Shown here one piece after another: positions 44,927-53,982 of a DNA stretch of 64,000 nt. The DNA comes from Shimia biformata (GTDB lineage Bacteria; Pseudomonadota; Alphaproteobacteria; Rhodobacterales; Rhodobacteraceae): positions 2,894,777-2,958,776 of the forward strand of contig NZ_JAFEJK010000001.1 of NCBI RefSeq assembly GCF_016888515.1, given 5' to 3'. The position numbers and the translations under genes were made by a program. Numbering within the stretch: the first letter of the stretch is position 1; every line of letters starts with the position of its first letter. The notes beneath the pieces were generated by a model. That model had not been told where the DNA came from, ran no database searches, and worked only from the letters and a program-made list of their open reading frames with translations.

Positions 44927-46876
44927 TCAGCGGCGTCCCTTTGTGAAGGTGATTCGTTTCATCAGTGCGTCAAGTTTGGCACGCTCTTCCTTGTCGATCG
45001 CTGCCCCGTTATCGGCACGCACATAGTCCTTGCTGTCCTCTTGTCGACTGCGCACAGCCTGATTTCGCGCCTCAGCCGCCTGTGCTAGACGCCATGTCAC
45101 GGTCTCATCCGCGGCGGCGGTCAGGTCTTCTTCGGCTTCGGCGATTTCCAGCGTCAGACCACGTTCGGTTTTCAGCTTGGCCATCTCCTCGGACAGGGTC
45201 AGGCGGGCAAGCTCAAGATCACCGGGATTGCGGATCGCCGGTGCAATGGCCACGTGGGGATGGGTCAGCAGGTTTTCAACCACCTCGGCACCAATGATGT
45301 CCGACACCCGACCTGTCAAACCGTCATCGCCAGGGGCAGCGCGCAGGATCGCATCGCGGATCGCGGCATAAAGCGCGTCGTGGCAGTCCATCGTTTCGAT
45401 CTGGTATTCGAATTCCCCCAGTATCGCGGGTGTCTTCAGAACCGTTGCCAGGATCACGGCCTCGCGCAGCCTGTGGGTCACATCATCCTGTGCCGCCGCC
45501 AGAAGCGAGGATTTGGTATGCCCCTGTGCGCGGCGCGGCGGCTGCCAGTCGCGGCGGAAGCCGCCACCCTGCCCCTGCCGTTCGGGACGTTTGGGGCGGA
45601 ACAGGTCCCACCGCATGTCCTTGAGCGCCTGCCCATAATGGTTGCGGATCGACGGGTCTTTGATGTGGGCGATTTTCTCGCGCAGCGCCTTGTCCAGCGC
45701 GGCGCGGCGCTCGGGGCTGTCAAAGACCTTGCCCTCGGTCTCGCGTTGCCACAGCAGGTTGACCATCGGCATGGCCTGATCCAGCACCTCTTGCACCGCC
45801 TTGGCGCCTTTGGCGCGGATCAGGTCGTCGGGGTCCTGGCCCTCGGGCATCAGGGCAAAGCGCACCGACTGCCCCGCTTCCAGCAATGGCAATGCCGTGT
45901 CGATCACCCGCATCGCCGCCCGCAGCCCGGCCTGATCGCCATCCAGCGCGATGATCGGTTCCGGCGCGATGCGCCACAACATGGCCAGCTGGTTCTCGGT
46001 GATGGCGGTGCCCAAGGGCGCGACCGCCGCGCCGAACCCGGCTTCGCTGAGCGCGATCACGTCCATATAGCCTTCGGCCACGATCAGCGGCTGTCCTTTG
46101 CCCGCCGCCTCGCGCGCCGGGCCGTGGTTGTAAAGCGTACGCGACTTGTCGAACAGCGCGGTTTCGGGGCTGTTGAGATACTTGGCGTTGTCGTTCGGGT
46201 CCATGGCGCGGCCGCCAAAGGCGATGCAGCGCCCGCGCGCGTCACGGATCGGGAACATGATCCGGTTTCGGAACGTGTCATAGGGCTTGCCGCCCTTGGT
46301 CGAGGGCTTGGCCAGACCGCAATCAAGGATTTTCTGCTCGTCGACACCTTTGCCGCGCAGGTGGTCCCACAGGCCCTGCCAGCCATCGGGGGCAAAGCCG
46401 ATCTCGAATTTTTCCTGCGTCGCATCCTTCAGCCCGCGCCGGTCCAGATAGTCCCGCGCCGCCGCCCCTGCCCCGGTTTTCAGCATCAGGCGGAAATGCT
46501 GGACCGCCATCTCCATCACCTTCACCAGCTCGGTCCGGTGATCGGATTTTTCCTGCGCGCGGGGGTCCATGGCGGGCATCTGCATCCCGGCCTCTTCCGC
46601 CAGAATCTTCACCGCTTCCATGAAGTCCACATTCTCGGTCTCGCGCACGAAGGAAATCGCGTCGCCCTTGGCGTGGCAGCCAAAGCAATAGTAGAAGCCT
46701 TTTCTGTCATCCACATGAAAAGACGCGGTTTTTTCGTGATGAAACGGGCATGGCGCCCACATGTCGCCCTTGCCCTGATTGGACTTGCGCTGATCCCATA
46801 TGACCTTTCGGCCCACGACCTGACTGAGGCTCGTACGGGTGCGCAATTCATCCAAGAATCCGGGCGGAAGTGACAT
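44927..46876 (-). CDS. dnaG: DNA primase
   Basis: 649 residues. The N-terminal CHC2 zinc domain has C43-P-F-H46 and C64-F-G-C67. The catalytic core follows, with GRCIAFGGRAMD and the TOPRIM segment IVAEGYMDVIAL and ALDGDQAGLRAA. The C-terminal helical part, which contacts DnaB, ends ALMKRITFTKGRR. Synthesises RNA primers at the replication fork. The start MSLPPGFLDELRTR is the usual alphaproteobacterial one. 130 bases separate it from rpoD. Confidence 0.97.
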   Translation of the reverse strand: MSLPPGFLDELRTRTSLSQVVGRKVIWDQRKSNQGKGDMWAPCPFHHEKTASFHVDDRKGFYYCFGCHAKGDAISFVRETENVDFMEAVKILAEEAGMQMPAMDPRAQEKSDHRTELVKVMEMAVQHFRLMLKTGAGAAARDYLDRRGLKDATQEKFEIGFAPDGWQGLWDHLRGKGVDEQKILDCGLAKPSTKGGKPYDTFRNRIMFPIRDARGRCIAFGGRAMDPNDNAKYLNSPETALFDKSRTLYNHGPAREAAGKGQPLIVAEGYMDVIALSEAGFGAAVAPLGTAITENQLAMLWRIAPEPIIALDGDQAGLRAAMRVIDTALPLLEAGQSVRFALMPEGQDPDDLIRAKGAKAVQEVLDQAMPMVNLLWQRETEGKVFDSPERRAALDKALREKIAHIKDPSIRNHYGQALKDMRWDLFRPKRPERQGQGGGFRRDWQPPRRAQGHTKSSLLAAAQDDVTHRLREAVILATVLKTPAILGEFEYQIETMDCHDALYAAIRDAILRAAPGDDGLTGRVSDIIGAEVVENLLTHPHVAIAPAIRNPGDLELARLTLSEEMAKLKTERGLTLEIAEAEEDLTAAADETVTWRLAQAAEARNQAVRSRQEDSKDYVRADNGAAIDKEERAKLDALMKRITFTKGRR

Positions 46877-46926
46877 GCAGAACTATATGGGCAGCGTCAA
46901 ACCGAAGTCCAGTCGCCGCAGCGCGC

Positions 46927-47232
46927 CTATTTCTCCAGGCAGGCCTCGTAAAAGTCCTTGGCCGAAAACTGACCTGCATCCTTGCGCGGCTGGCTATAGA
47001 TCCACTCGGACCACTGGTCCACGGCAGGACCATAATTGGAGGGCACAGGATTGGCGCCGGTCTTCAGTTCGGCCACGGCCTTCTTCTTGCTGACCTTGTC
47101 CAGACGCAGCGCGACCAGCCGTTCGATGATATCCGTGTTCGTCTGGCAAAACTCTTGCTTGGCCTTGGACGCAGCAAGGACCGGACTCGCGGCAAGCGCG
47201 GCCACCAGAAGCGCGGGAATCATCTTTTTCAT
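46927..47232 (-). CDS. Small secreted protein of unknown function
   Basis: 101 residues with a signal peptide (MKKMIPALLVAALAASPVLA) and AGGAG at good spacing before the ATG at 47232. The mature part is mostly helical, rich in Lys and Asp, and carries two cysteines: QEFCQTNTDIIERLVALR near the start and FYEACLEK at the very end, probably disulfide-bonded. I do not recognise a family. It lies between soxG (36 bases upstream) and dnaG on the same strand, so it may be read from the sarcosine-oxidase transcript. Confidence 0.7.
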   Translation of the reverse strand: MKKMIPALLVAALAASPVLAASKAKQEFCQTNTDIIERLVALRLDKVSKKKAVAELKTGANPVPSNYGPAVDQWSEWIYSQPRKDAGQFSAKDFYEACLEK

Positions 47233-47267
47233 GGTCGGTCTCCTGATCATCGGACCGGCACAGGTAA

Positions 47268-47819
47268 TCAGCCCGCCCGCCGCGCTGCAACCCCAGACAT
47301 GGCGGTTTCAAGCTCATGCACAAGGGTGGTGGCCATGGACCGGAACCCGAGGATCATAAACGCGTCGTCGCCAAGCCGCGTGATCGAGACATTCATGTGC
47401 TGCAACTGCGTGCGCGCCGTGTGGCCCCGTTTGAACACCTGTTGCCGCAGGTCGATCGGGACCAGCCGCGCCAGCACATCCTCGACGCCTTCGCCCTCGA
47501 TCCGCAGCGCGGCCCATGCGTCCGACTGGTCCGTCACCGCAGCATGGGACAAAAGCCGGGCCGCAGGCGCTGGTCCTGCCAGAAGGACATGCGCCCGACC
47601 AAACCAGATCAGGCGTTTGCCGTCCTTGCCCGTGGCGCGACCGGGTTTCGGCAGCGTCAGCCCATGCGCGGCCTTCATCGCCTCGGCAAAGCTTTTTTCC
47701 TTGCCGCGATGGGGCGCCAGAGCGGTCAGGTGCCCTAGGTCGACCTCTCTCAGCGTCACGCCGCCGATTTCAACTGGCAACAGCCCGTCGCACGGGGATT
47801 TCGCAATCAACTCAGCCAC
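47268..47819 (-). CDS. soxG: Sarcosine oxidase gamma subunit
   Basis: 183 residues starting at a GTG that overlaps the soxA stop by 8 bases. The open frame upstream lies inside soxA and is not used. The small SoxG fold is recognisable from VTLREVDLGHLTALAPHRG, WAALRIEGEGVEDVLARLVPIDLR and VSITRLGDDAFMILGFRSMATTL, which resemble the T-protein-like C-terminal fold. It completes the alpha-beta-gamma-delta enzyme encoded by soxB-soxD-soxA-soxG in this order. Confidence 0.88.
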   Translation of the reverse strand: MAELIAKSPCDGLLPVEIGGVTLREVDLGHLTALAPHRGKEKSFAEAMKAAHGLTLPKPGRATGKDGKRLIWFGRAHVLLAGPAPAARLLSHAAVTDQSDAWAALRIEGEGVEDVLARLVPIDLRQQVFKRGHTARTQLQHMNVSITRLGDDAFMILGFRSMATTLVHELETAMSGVAARRAG

Positions 47820-50742
47820 GCATCCGTCCCCCTTCTGGATCAAAGAACACCGGATCACAGACCACGCAGCGGGCAGTGATGCCGCGCAGGTGATCGACGA
47901 CCTTGACCTCCTCGCCATGGCGCGCGCGCCCGTTTCTGAGGAAGGCAAGACCAAGATAGCTTTCCAGCGTCGGCGAGAAACCGACAGAGGTGGTATAGCC
48001 CTGTTCGTTCACCCGCACCGGATCGGCGTCCTTTTCGAACAGATGCGCGCCCGCGGTGATCTGCTTGACCGGGCCGACGGGTTTCAGGCCAACCAGCATC
48101 TCGCGGTCCTCACCCGACAGGCCGGGCCGTTCCGACATGGTCTTGCCGATACAGTCCTTTTTCTGGCTGACCATGCGGCCAAGCCCCACATCGAAGGCGG
48201 TGACGCGGCCGTGAATCTCGGCATGGGTGATGAAGCCCTTTTCGATCCTGAGGACGTTCAGCGCCTCCATCCCGTAGGCCCCGCCTCCCATCGCCTCGGC
48301 CCGCGCCAGTAACAGGCGGAACAGGCTGTCGCCATAGCGTGACGGCACCGCGATCTCATAAGCATGTTCGCCCGAGAACGAGATACGGAACAGCCGCCCC
48401 TTGACCCCCTGCACCGTCACAGGCGCACAGCCCATGAAGGGCCAGGTGGTGTCCTCCACGGTCTCGTCCACCAATGCGTTCAGCAGATCGCGCGATTTCG
48501 GCCCGGCCACCGCGAACTGCGCCCATTGCTCGGTGACCGAGATAAAGGACACGTCCAGATCAGGAACAAGGCACTGATGCACATAGTCCAGATGCCGCAT
48601 CACCGGCCCGGCGGCTGCGGTGGTGGTGGTCATAACATAGTGGTTCTCGCCCAGCCGCGCCGAGGTGCCATCATCCATGACAAACCCGTCCTCGCGCAGC
48701 ATCAGCCCGTATCGGGCCTTGCCCACGGGTAGGGTCGAGAAGGTGTTGGTATAGACAAAATCGAGGAACACGCCCGCGTCCTTGCCCTGAATATCGATCT
48801 TGCCAAGGGTCGAGACATCGCAGATGCCGACCGTATTACGGACCATGTTGACCTCACGGTCACAGGATTGCCGCCAGGTGGTTTCGCCGGGGGCCGGGAA
48901 ATAGCTGGGGCGATACCACAACCCCGCCTCGATCATCGGTGCGCCGTGGCCCACCGAGGCGACATGGCTGGTGGTGAAACGCTGCGGCGCGAAACCTGCC
49001 CCCTGCACCCCCGCCCCCATCGCCGCAATTGACACCGGGCTGAACGGCGGGCGATAGGTGGTGGTCCCGGTTTCAGGAATACCCCGGCCCGTGGCATCGG
49101 CCAGCACCGCCAAGGCCCCGATGTTCGAATTCTTGCCCTGATCGGGCGACATGCCTTGGGTGGTATAGCGCTTCATATGTTCGACCGAACGGAAGTTCTC
49201 GGCCGCCGCCTGCACCACGTCCTTCACCGTCACGTCGTTCTGGAAATCCAGCCACGCCCGCCCCTTGCCCGGCACCGACCAGAGCGGCGAAATCTCGTAT
49301 TCGCCATCCTCGGCACGGGGCAGATCGACACCTGCCGGTTTGACCCCGAGGTCGGACAGCGCGGCCTTTGCCTCGGCCATGCCCTGCTGCAATGCCTCAT
49401 GGGTTGAAAACGCGCCATTGGCCGCCCCTGCCACGGTCAGCCCCGGCACCGATCCCGGCGTCGGGACAAAAGCGGCGATGGTCGGGTCCCATGTCGGTCG
49501 GCCACTCATGTGGCAGGTCAGGTGAACCGTCGGGTTCCAGCCGCCCGAGACCGCCAGAAGGTCGGTCTGGATCTTGTCCTCGCCCAACGCGGTGCGGAAA
49601 GTGATGTTCTCAAGCCCCTTGCGCCCGGCGGCGTCACAGACCTGCGCCCCCTTGATGACAGGGAAGTCGGCGCTGTCGGGGGCGTCGTCGCGGGAGTCGA
49701 TCACAGCCGCCACGTGTACGCCCGCCGCGACAAGGTCGGACGCGGTGCGATGGGCGTCATCATTGTTGGCAAAAACCGTCACGGTCCTGCCGGCCGCCAC
49801 GCCATAGCGGTTCAGATAGGTCCGCACCGCGCTTGCCGTCATGATGCCCGGACGGTCGTTGTTGCGGAATGCGACGGGCCGTTCGATCGCGCCTGCACAG
49901 AGGATCGCCCGCTTTGCCACGATCCGCCAGAAGCATTCCAGCGGCCTGTCACCACGATCCTCAAGGTGATGCGCGACCCGTTCCAGCGCGCCATAGGTGC
50001 CCTGATCATAAGCCCCGGTCACCGTGGTGCGCGGCATCAGGCGAACATTGTCCATCGACGCCAGTTCAGCCACAACCGCCGCCGCCCAATCCGCACCGGG
50101 CCGCCCGTCAACCTCAAGCGTTTCGCCATTCAGCCGCCCGCCCATCACCGCGTCTTCATCGGCAAGGATGACATCCGCCCCGGCGCGGCCCGCCGTCAGC
50201 GCCGCCATCAGGCCCGCCGGCCCCGCACCAATGACAAGCAAATCGCAAAAGGCAAAGGCCTTTTCATAACGATCAGGATTGTGTTCACGGCTAAGCGCGC
50301 CCAGCCCCGCCGCCCGCCGGATCACCGGTTCATAAAGCCGCTCCCAGAACTTTCGGGGCCACATGAAGGTCTTGTAATAAAACCCCGCCCCAAGAAACGG
50401 CGCAGCCAGATCGTTGACCGCCAACAGGTCGAAATCCAAAGACGGCCAGCGGTTTTGTGACGTTGTTTCCAGCCCGTGAAAGACCTCCTGCACCGTGGCG
50501 CGCACATTCGGGTCCCGCGCCGCGCCGCTCCCGACGGTGATCAGCGCATTGGCCTCTTCGCTACCCGCGCCCATCACTCCGCGCGGACGGTGATACTTGA
50601 AGGACCGCCCGACCAGCCGCTCACCGGCGGCAAGCAGGGCCGAGGCCACGGTATCACCCCTGAACGCCTCGACCCGGCGCCCGTCGAAGGTAAAGCTGAG
50701 CGGCGAATTCCGGTCGACAAGACCCTTGCCATTGACCCTCAT
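47812..50742 (-). CDS. soxA: Sarcosine oxidase alpha subunit
   Basis: 976 residues, as usual for heterotetrameric sarcosine oxidase. The N-terminal ferredoxin-like domain is followed by the NAD-binding domain (DLLVIGAGPAGLMAALTAGRAGAD). The C-terminal aminomethyltransferase-like domain binds tetrahydrofolate and captures the methylene group as 5,10-methylene-THF (MEALNVLRIEKGFITHAEI). The ATG at 50742 overlaps the soxD stop (ATGA), and the frame continues upstream only inside soxD. With SoxB it oxidises sarcosine from creatinine, choline or glycine-betaine breakdown. Confidence 0.95.
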   Translation of the reverse strand: MRVNGKGLVDRNSPLSFTFDGRRVEAFRGDTVASALLAAGERLVGRSFKYHRPRGVMGAGSEEANALITVGSGAARDPNVRATVQEVFHGLETTSQNRWPSLDFDLLAVNDLAAPFLGAGFYYKTFMWPRKFWERLYEPVIRRAAGLGALSREHNPDRYEKAFAFCDLLVIGAGPAGLMAALTAGRAGADVILADEDAVMGGRLNGETLEVDGRPGADWAAAVVAELASMDNVRLMPRTTVTGAYDQGTYGALERVAHHLEDRGDRPLECFWRIVAKRAILCAGAIERPVAFRNNDRPGIMTASAVRTYLNRYGVAAGRTVTVFANNDDAHRTASDLVAAGVHVAAVIDSRDDAPDSADFPVIKGAQVCDAAGRKGLENITFRTALGEDKIQTDLLAVSGGWNPTVHLTCHMSGRPTWDPTIAAFVPTPGSVPGLTVAGAANGAFSTHEALQQGMAEAKAALSDLGVKPAGVDLPRAEDGEYEISPLWSVPGKGRAWLDFQNDVTVKDVVQAAAENFRSVEHMKRYTTQGMSPDQGKNSNIGALAVLADATGRGIPETGTTTYRPPFSPVSIAAMGAGVQGAGFAPQRFTTSHVASVGHGAPMIEAGLWYRPSYFPAPGETTWRQSCDREVNMVRNTVGICDVSTLGKIDIQGKDAGVFLDFVYTNTFSTLPVGKARYGLMLREDGFVMDDGTSARLGENHYVMTTTTAAAGPVMRHLDYVHQCLVPDLDVSFISVTEQWAQFAVAGPKSRDLLNALVDETVEDTTWPFMGCAPVTVQGVKGRLFRISFSGEHAYEIAVPSRYGDSLFRLLLARAEAMGGGAYGMEALNVLRIEKGFITHAEIHGRVTAFDVGLGRMVSQKKDCIGKTMSERPGLSGEDREMLVGLKPVGPVKQITAGAHLFEKDADPVRVNEQGYTTSVGFSPTLESYLGLAFLRNGRARHGEEVKVVDHLRGITARCVVCDPVFFDPEGGRMRG

Positions 50743-51011
50743 GCGCCGCCCCCCTTCACATCCGACGCCAGCACCACGTCCAGAACGGCATGGGTCACGG
50801 TGTTCCGCGTGACCACCAGCCACGCGCCGCATCCGGCTTCATGATACCAGAGATCGCGCGTCTCGCCCGCCGGGTTGTCGCGCAGATGCACATAGGCCTC
50901 CCACGCCTCATCCCCGGCATCCGGCGCGGGCCGCTCCAGCGCCACCGCGTCACCGACATAATAAAACTCGCGCCGATCCCTCTCGCCGCACTGCGGGCAG
51001 GTCAGTCTCAT
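50739..51011 (-). CDS. soxD: Sarcosine oxidase delta subunit
   Basis: 90 residues. Zinc-binding N-terminus MRLTCPQCGERDRREFYYVGDA with C5 and C8, and later NPAGETRDLWYHEAGCGAWLVVTRNTVTHAVL, including a His and a Cys that complete the site. This matches SoxD of heterotetrameric sarcosine oxidases. Located between soxB (55-base gap) and soxA (4-base overlap), in the canonical soxBDAG order. Confidence 0.95.
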   Translation of the reverse strand: MRLTCPQCGERDRREFYYVGDAVALERPAPDAGDEAWEAYVHLRDNPAGETRDLWYHEAGCGAWLVVTRNTVTHAVLDVVLASDVKGGGA

Positions 51012-51066
51012 GCCCCACCCCCTGCTTTTTGCTGGTCAAAAATACCCAATTCCGACATCGCCACCC

Positions 51067-52323
51067 TCAATGCAGGTTGTGTTGAGAGCCGGTGCCCTCT
51101 TCATCCATCAGACCGACCCCGGTGCGGAACCGGTCCATGCGGAACTTCGCGGCCACCTCATGCGGCTGACCGGTCGCCATCAGATGCGCCATGCACCAGC
51201 CCGAGGCCGGCACCGCCTTGAACCCGCCGTAGTTCCAGCCGCAATCGATGAACAGCCCGTCAACCCCCTCCATCCTGTCGATGATGGGGCTGCCATCGGG
51301 GGTCATGTCCATGATCCCGCCCCAGGACCGCAACACGCGCGCCTTGCCGATCATCGGCATCAGCGTCATGCCCGCCTCCATCACATGTTCCTTCATCGGC
51401 AGGTTGCCGCGTTGGGCATAAGAGGCATAGAAATCGAGGTCGCCGCCAAAGACCAGACCACCTTTGTCGGACTGGCTGATATAGAAATGGCCCATACCGA
51501 AGCTGATGACGTGGTCGATCACCGGCTTCAGCCCCTCGGTCACAAAGGCCTGCAACACGTGGCTTTCGATCGGCAGGCGCCGCCCCGCCATCGCCGCCAC
51601 CTGGCCCGAGCGCCCCGCGACCACGATCCCGACCTTCTTTGCCCTGATCGGTCCACGGGTGGTCTGGACGCCTTTCACGACACCGCCTTCGATATCGATG
51701 CCCGTAACCTCGCAATTCTGGATCAGGTCGACACCCCGGTCCGACGCGCCGCGGGCATAGCCCCAGGCCACCGCGTCATGGCGCGCGGTGCCGCCGCGCG
51801 GGTGGTATAGCCCGCCATAGATCGGGAACCGTGTCTGCTCGAAATCGAGATAGGGCAGGTGTTTCCTCACCCCGTCGCGGTCCAGAAGGATCGCGTCGTC
51901 GCCCTGGTTCAGCATCATGTTGCCACGCCGCGCGAAGGCATCGCGCTGGCCGTCCGAGTGGAACAGGTTGATCAGCCCGCGCTGCGAATGCATCACGTTG
52001 TAATTCAGGTCCTCTTCCAGCCCTTCCCACAGGTTCAGCGAATGGGAGTAGAACTCGGAATTGCCCTGAAGAAAGTAATTGGCGCGCACGATCGTGGTGT
52101 TGCGTCCGACATTGCCGCCGCCAAGATAGCCCTTTTCCAGAACGGCGATATTGGTCATGCCGTGGTTCCTGGCCAGGTAATAGGCGGTCGACAGCCCGTG
52201 CCCGCCGCCGCCGATGATAACGGCATCATATTCCGGTTTCGGCGTGGCGTCGCGCCAATGCGCCGCCCAGCCCTTGTTGCCGGTCAGCCCCTCTTTCAGA
52301 ACCCTGAGCCCCGAAAACCGCAT
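51067..52323 (-). CDS. soxB: Sarcosine oxidase beta subunit
   Basis: 418 residues. FAD-dependent DAO fold with YDAVIIGGGGHGLSTAYYLARNHG at about 32-55 and VLEKGYLGGGNVGRNTTIVRANY, which contains the histidine-free covalent-FMN region typical of SoxB. The C-terminal FAD loop is DCGWNYGGFKAVPASG. Oxidises sarcosine and passes the imine to SoxA. GGGAG precedes the ATG at 52323. The open frame 25 codons longer is unsupported. First gene of soxBDAG. No folate-C1 genes (glyA, purU, folD) follow. Confidence 0.95.
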   Translation of the reverse strand: MRFSGLRVLKEGLTGNKGWAAHWRDATPKPEYDAVIIGGGGHGLSTAYYLARNHGMTNIAVLEKGYLGGGNVGRNTTIVRANYFLQGNSEFYSHSLNLWEGLEEDLNYNVMHSQRGLINLFHSDGQRDAFARRGNMMLNQGDDAILLDRDGVRKHLPYLDFEQTRFPIYGGLYHPRGGTARHDAVAWGYARGASDRGVDLIQNCEVTGIDIEGGVVKGVQTTRGPIRAKKVGIVVAGRSGQVAAMAGRRLPIESHVLQAFVTEGLKPVIDHVISFGMGHFYISQSDKGGLVFGGDLDFYASYAQRGNLPMKEHVMEAGMTLMPMIGKARVLRSWGGIMDMTPDGSPIIDRMEGVDGLFIDCGWNYGGFKAVPASGWCMAHLMATGQPHEVAAKFRMDRFRTGVGLMDEEGTGSQHNLH

Positions 52324-52433
52324 TTGTCTCTCCCGTTCGTCCTGCTCCGAGTGAAGCAAGTCCGGGGGCAGAGTGCAATGCGCCAGACGCATCGACATGA
52401 CCGAATGCGACGGGTGCTGTCGTTTCCGGTGAA

Positions 52434-53327
52434 TTAGAACGAGAGCGACAGTGCCGCGCCGAAAATCGGGGCGGGATCGTAGTCGGTTGAGGACACAATC
52501 ACATCCGCAGCATCACGCACCGTCAGGTTGCCGCCATACTCCATGCCCGCGAAGACAGAGGCTGAAATGCCCGGGTTCGGCTCGTACCCAATGCTGAGGA
52601 TCACGGGGAAGGACTTGTCCTCGCCGGTGCCGCCCGGGGTTGCCCCGGTGTCGGACAAGCGGAAGGTGTTGCGTTCGGACCTTCCCGAAAGGGACACCGA
52701 CCACGCCTTTGAAAACGCATAGGACAGCGTCAGGCCCGGTCCTTCCGATGCGCCAAGTGTCGGGCCGGTCGTCAGCGCAAGGCGGTCGGTGATCGACCAA
52801 TCGATGATCAGCGCCGGGAAGATGTTCGGATCGGCGCTGCCCAGCTGCGAGAACACGCCGATCCCCGGCCCGATGGTCAATGTTTCGCTGACCTCCCAGC
52901 TTGCCCCGGCAAAGGCGCCATAGGTGGCCCCGTCCCCGGCTGACACGCCGTCTTCGTATCGGGTACGCATGGTCGGCGCGATGAAATAGCGCATGCCGGA
53001 ATTGGTTTTTCCGATCACCGAAACCGACACACCGGCTTCGTTGACGCGGCTCCAGGGCGCGGTGACGCCCGAGAAGTCATAATCCGACGCGCCGAAGCTG
53101 GCGCTGATCCCGAGGGACAGGCCCGATTGCAGGCGTTTCAACCCGCCGACGCGCGCAAAGGCCCGATTGACCGAAAATTGTCCGCCGCCCTCAAGGTCGG
53201 CTGCGCTCTGACCAAGATAGGCGCCATCCAGTGACAGGAACCAGTCCTTGTCAGGTTGCTCTGCGGAAGCATTTGTGGCGGCCATCGCCAACGCAAACGC
53301 GGCGGCTGAAAGGGTGAGGTGTTTCAT
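52434..53327 (-). CDS. Probable outer-membrane beta-barrel protein
   Basis: 297 residues. Signal peptide MKHLTLSAAAFALAMAATNASA, then alternating hydrophobic strands (GLSLGISASFGAS, AGVSVSVIGKTNSG, LTLSYAFSKAWSVSLSG, PVILSIGYEP) and a C-terminal phenylalanine in AALSLSF, the BAM recognition pattern. No cysteines are needed. Substrate or function is unknown. The ATG at 53327 is chosen for the signal peptide, and 53339 is possible. It lies upstream of soxB on the same strand (110-base gap), so it could be co-regulated or independent. Confidence 0.72.
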   Translation of the reverse strand: MKHLTLSAAAFALAMAATNASAEQPDKDWFLSLDGAYLGQSAADLEGGGQFSVNRAFARVGGLKRLQSGLSLGISASFGASDYDFSGVTAPWSRVNEAGVSVSVIGKTNSGMRYFIAPTMRTRYEDGVSAGDGATYGAFAGASWEVSETLTIGPGIGVFSQLGSADPNIFPALIIDWSITDRLALTTGPTLGASEGPGLTLSYAFSKAWSVSLSGRSERNTFRLSDTGATPGGTGEDKSFPVILSIGYEPNPGISASVFAGMEYGGNLTVRDAADVIVSSTDYDPAPIFGAALSLSF

Positions 53328-53389
53328 AGATTGTCCCATGTTTTCCGGGGTTACGTCCTGCGACGCAGCCCGGATCACTCGTGGGTCAA

Positions 53390-53980
53390 TCAGTTCGGCG
53401 TCGCGGCGCGGCGTTCTTCCAGCGTCAAAATGCGCGGTGCGACGATGGGGGCGCCGCCTGCGTCAAAAAACGGGTTGGGGTCGCCTGTGACCCGCGCCTT
53501 CAGCGATCGACCGATGATTTTCAGCGTGGCAGGCAGGATGCCGCGATTGCGGAAGTCCTCGGGCATATCCCGCGCCCCATCGGCACCGTATATGCCCGTG
53601 ACCGGACCGACGATGTCCTGCGCCTCAGCCCCGCAGCGGGCCAGGTTCACCCCGCAGAACGCCACCCCGCGCGACGCCAGCATGGTAAACAACGGCGAAT
53701 TGCAGCATCCGGCATACCAGCGCAGGATGCCCTTCGGCGACAACCGGAGACAGGCAAGATGTTCCTGGCCCGAGGTGATCTCGATCCGCGACGGCACCGT
53801 CTGGAACAGGTCGGTCGCGCCATGCGCGTCAAGGCTGTCGAGATCGCCCAGGTGCCGCGCTGCCGCCTGGCAGTCCCGGCAATAGCATTTCAAATGATTG
53901 ACCGAGCGCGGCGACACGTCATGCGCCACGCCTTGCAACGCCCCGCAGCGACAGGAAAAACCGACATCAGGTCCCGCCAT
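53390..53980 (-). CDS. GFA-like cysteine-rich protein (DUF6151-type)
   Basis: 196 residues. Zinc-type cysteine clusters SCRCGALQG near the N-terminus, KCYCRDCQAAARH at 31-43, RWYAGCCNSPLF and FCGVNLARCG resemble the Mss4-like fold of the glutathione-dependent formaldehyde-activating (GFA) family. A formaldehyde-handling role is tempting beside sarcosine oxidase but is not shown. It starts two bases after the glutamate dehydrogenase stop and is surely co-transcribed with it. Confidence 0.75.
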   Translation of the reverse strand: MAGPDVGFSCRCGALQGVAHDVSPRSVNHLKCYCRDCQAAARHLGDLDSLDAHGATDLFQTVPSRIEITSGQEHLACLRLSPKGILRWYAGCCNSPLFTMLASRGVAFCGVNLARCGAEAQDIVGPVTGIYGADGARDMPEDFRNRGILPATLKIIGRSLKARVTGDPNPFFDAGGAPIVAPRILTLEERRAATPN

Positions 53981-53982
53981 GC

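Noticed and set aside
45254-46873. 539-codon open frame opposite dnaG
   Set aside because: Antisense shadow of a well-conserved primase.
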